Assembly: GCA_930986425.1 (NCBI GenBank)
Contig: CAKNJR010000013.1
Coordinates: 1-45,250, forward strand
Direction: 5' to 3'
DNA from: an uncultured Clostridium sp.
GTDB taxonomy: Bacteria > Bacillota > Clostridia > TANB77 > CAG-508
Length of the DNA stretch: 45,250 nt
The notes under the pieces were generated by a model, which ran no database searches, was not told the DNA's origin, and saw only the letters and a list, made by a program, of their open reading frames with translations. A program made the translations under genes and the position numbers. The number at the start of each line of letters is the position of its first letter. The stretch's first letter is position 1. Of the stretch, positions 43,426 through 45,250 are shown one piece after another.

Positions 43426-43482
43426 TTACTTTTTCCATTCCATTAAATATTCTTTTTCTCCGGTATCTTTATCCACATTTTT
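43426..43482 (-). pseudogene. short coding relic upstream of the Ham1-like gene
   Basis: A frame bounded by stops and lacking an in-frame ATG at its start reads KNVDKDTGEKEYLMEWKK and then stops. Composition looks like a real protein C-terminus. Probably a remnant; parent family unknown. Confidence 0.3.
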
Positions 43483-43531
43483 TCACCAAATGTGAATCGT
43501 TCCAATTTTTATATAAGATTTCAAACTCGTT

Positions 43532-44224
43532 CTATTCTAAAATCCATTTAATTCCTTTTGCCATTCTTAAATCTGCATTTTGAAAATGATTTCCCTCGTT
43601 TTCCTCATATATTGTTTTTATTCCTTTGTCATCAAATAGTTTTTCCAATTCCTTTGTGTTATTTTGGACAGTCGCTAACGCTTTATTTTTTACTTTGCTT
43701 TCTTTATTGCCAAGTGAAAAATAGATTTTCTCAACCTCTGCCTGTAATTTATTTTCTTTTGCAAACTCTATGAATTTAGGGAACCAGAACGAACCTGATG
43801 CTGATGCTATTCTAGTAAAAATATTTGTTTTATATGCAGAATATATTGCAAATAGTCCTCCTAGGGAATATCCTGATATTGCAAAGTATTGTATTTTTTT
43901 ATTTAAAGTTTTTTCTATATATTCTTTTGCCACAGGAACTATATTATGCACTAATACTTTTAAATAATCATCTGCTTTTCCTAAACAATCTGCGTCATTT
44001 TTATTTAACTTAGGTGCATACCAAGGTGTCATATCATTATTCCAATCTAAATTTGATATTGATACTAGTATAAATTCTTTGCATTTAATCTCTATACATT
44101 TCTTATGTACCGCTTCTCCTTCGTTTCCAAAAGTATTTAAAACTACAACTGGTAAATCTTTTAATTCAGTATCTTTGTAATGGATTTGTATATTTTTATT
44201 ATCTAATTTGAATTCTTTTATCAT
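43532..44224 (-). CDS. alpha/beta-hydrolase, putative esterase
   Basis: 230 residues. The nucleophile elbow is GYSLGG (S120), followed by SASGSFWFPKFIEFA, typical of the esterase D/Fes-like group (PF00756). A likely catalytic His is in NEGNHFQNAD near residue 215. No signal peptide, so an intracellular esterase, possibly on siderophore, formyl-glutathione or sugar esters; substrate unknown. It overlaps no gene but lies 15 bases after the DUF3737 stop, so the two are co-transcribed. Confidence 0.85.
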   Translation of the reverse strand: MIKEFKLDNKNIQIHYKDTELKDLPVVVLNTFGNEGEAVHKKCIEIKCKEFILVSISNLDWNNDMTPWYAPKLNKNDADCLGKADDYLKVLVHNIVPVAKEYIEKTLNKKIQYFAISGYSLGGLFAIYSAYKTNIFTRIASASGSFWFPKFIEFAKENKLQAEVEKIYFSLGNKESKVKNKALATVQNNTKELEKLFDDKGIKTIYEENEGNHFQNADLRMAKGIKWILE

Positions 44225-44239
44225 TTTTCACTTCTTCTT

Positions 44240-45094
44240 TTATTTATCTCTTATTATTACTTTTCCATTTACATCCATAATAGAATCTTCATTAATTATT
44301 TCTCCCACTGAATCTACTATTATTGTCCCAGACTTAGGATTTTTTATTGATACTACATTTCCTTTAATATCTGCATCTACATCTGAGTATTCAAAGGCTA
44401 AGTCTGTATCTTCCATTGTACAATTTATCAATTTTAGATTTTTACAATAACATAGTGGTTGTGTTCCAATTATTTTACAGTTGATTAATGTTAATTCATC
44501 TGAAAACCATGCCAAATATTCGCCCTTTACAGTTGAATCTTTTACAGTAACATTTTTTGTGTGCCAAAATGCATCTTTTGTGTCTAATTCACATTTTTCT
44601 ATTTCTAAATTTTCCATATATTGAAATGAATATTTACCTTGGAGCTTTACATTTTTTAATTTTACATTTTTACTATCTAAAAAAATATACTCTGATATTA
44701 TTTTTGAATTTTCTACATTTACGTTATTGCATTTCCAGCCGAATTCTGGCGATATAATTGTTGTGTTTTTTATTTCAGTATTATTGCATTCTCTTAATAG
44801 TTTTACTCCATTTAAAACGCAATCATCTATTAATCCATCGTTTGAATACCAGATTGGAGCTCTAGTTTTGTCATCAAATGTTGAATGTATTAACTCATAT
44901 TTTTGTGCATGCCATAATGGATATCTTAAAGAAAATTTACTATCTATTACTCTTATATTTCTTGTTTCTTTAAGAACAGATTCTCCATCTTTTGGTCCTG
45001 CAAATGTGCAATTTCTAACTTCTGTATCTTTTAGATTATATAAAGCTCTTTCTTCATCATAAGTTTTATTTTCTATTGTGTCTTTTAAATTCAT
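44240..45094 (-). CDS. DUF3737 right-handed beta-helix protein
   Basis: 284 residues. The opening KTYDEERALYNLKDTEVRNC and repeated short units such as LTLINCKIIGTQPLCYCKNL and KLINCTMEDTDLAFEY form a ladder of ~20-residue turns, as in the parallel beta-helix family DUF3737. Family function is unknown; no glycosidase or lyase residues are evident. ATG follows GAGGAGG. It heads a two-gene operon with the esterase. Confidence 0.88.
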   Translation of the reverse strand: MNLKDTIENKTYDEERALYNLKDTEVRNCTFAGPKDGESVLKETRNIRVIDSKFSLRYPLWHAQKYELIHSTFDDKTRAPIWYSNDGLIDDCVLNGVKLLRECNNTEIKNTTIISPEFGWKCNNVNVENSKIISEYIFLDSKNVKLKNVKLQGKYSFQYMENLEIEKCELDTKDAFWHTKNVTVKDSTVKGEYLAWFSDELTLINCKIIGTQPLCYCKNLKLINCTMEDTDLAFEYSDVDADIKGNVVSIKNPKSGTIIVDSVGEIINEDSIMDVNGKVIIRDK

Positions 45095-45203
45095 TTGCTT
45101 TCCTCCTCGTATAGCATTTATTTATGTTAAGTTTGTTTTATTTCTTCATTTTGAATATTCATGTTGTCCTCCGCTTATAATTTTATAACAATTATTGAAC
45201 AAA

Positions 45204-45250
45204 AGTGAACTTCGTTCACTCTAGCACTAATTTTTATTAGTGCTTTTTTA
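45204..45250 (+). terminator. two consecutive hairpins, the second terminator-like
   Basis: AGTGAAC/GTTCACT (45204-45210 and 45214-45220) is followed by AGCACTAAT/ATTAGTGCT (45223-45231 and 45236-45244) and TTTTTT at the window edge. No plus-strand gene ends here within the window, so it may belong to an unseen small RNA or act only as a hairpin. Confidence 0.55.

Overview
The window is AT-rich DNA from a spore-forming low-GC Firmicute, most probably an uncultured gut-type member of the Clostridia. The evidence is two CotF-type spore coat proteins, a Firmicute-type rpoB-rpoC pair, strong AGGAGG ribosome binding sites combined with many TTG and GTG starts, ECF sigma/anti-sigma and LytR-CpsA-Psr genes, VanW/G5 and type IV pilin-like surface proteins, and ThyX in place of ThyA. 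Species cannot be named from the sequence alone.

Positions 1-31,500 are mostly a conserved chromosomal backbone. It starts with rpoC (cut by the window edge) and rpoB, which share a strong promoter and a long, apparently structured 5' leader. Next comes a cell-wall and spore block: M15 peptidase, GH25-LysM lysozyme, two coat proteins and an M23 peptidase. Then follow topoisomerase III, a short terminated transcript, initiator tRNA-Met, and a two-gene DUF4160 module whose second gene is frameshifted. After that come an ABC-2 exporter, an ECF sigma factor with its zinc-finger anti-sigma factor behind an ECF-type promoter, ComEA, a D,D-carboxypeptidase, an LCP protein, thyX, cvpA, a membrane-anchored DUF5711-like protein, a GldA/F/G-like ABC system, an M18 aminopeptidase, a frameshifted type IV pilin-like gene and a VanW/G5 protein.

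Positions 31,500-45,250 look more accessory. After tRNA-Arg and tRNA-Pro lie GNAT and NUDIX genes, then an AbiE (type IV) toxin-antitoxin pair with a frameshifted toxin and an operator wrapped around its promoter. A decayed locus follows. Then come proteins I cannot assign (552 and 254 aa), a 676-aa protein built of repeated SH3/Tudor-like beta-barrels, a transglutaminase-like protein, a Fic protein, a tyrosine phosphatase, a Ham1-like pyrophosphatase, an esterase and a DUF3737 beta-helix protein.

The observations most worth checking are: (1) cvpA and the small membrane protein at 31111-31539 share an upstream element and both appear to have a hairpin between the Shine-Dalgarno sequence and the start codon; (2) the rpoB leader RNA and the alternative hairpins between rpoB and rpoC; (3) the duplicated beta-barrel protein at 37890-39917 and its divergent neighbour; (4) three single-base frameshifts, two in toxin-antitoxin-like genes and one in a pilin leader, which may be real decay or switching, or sequence error.
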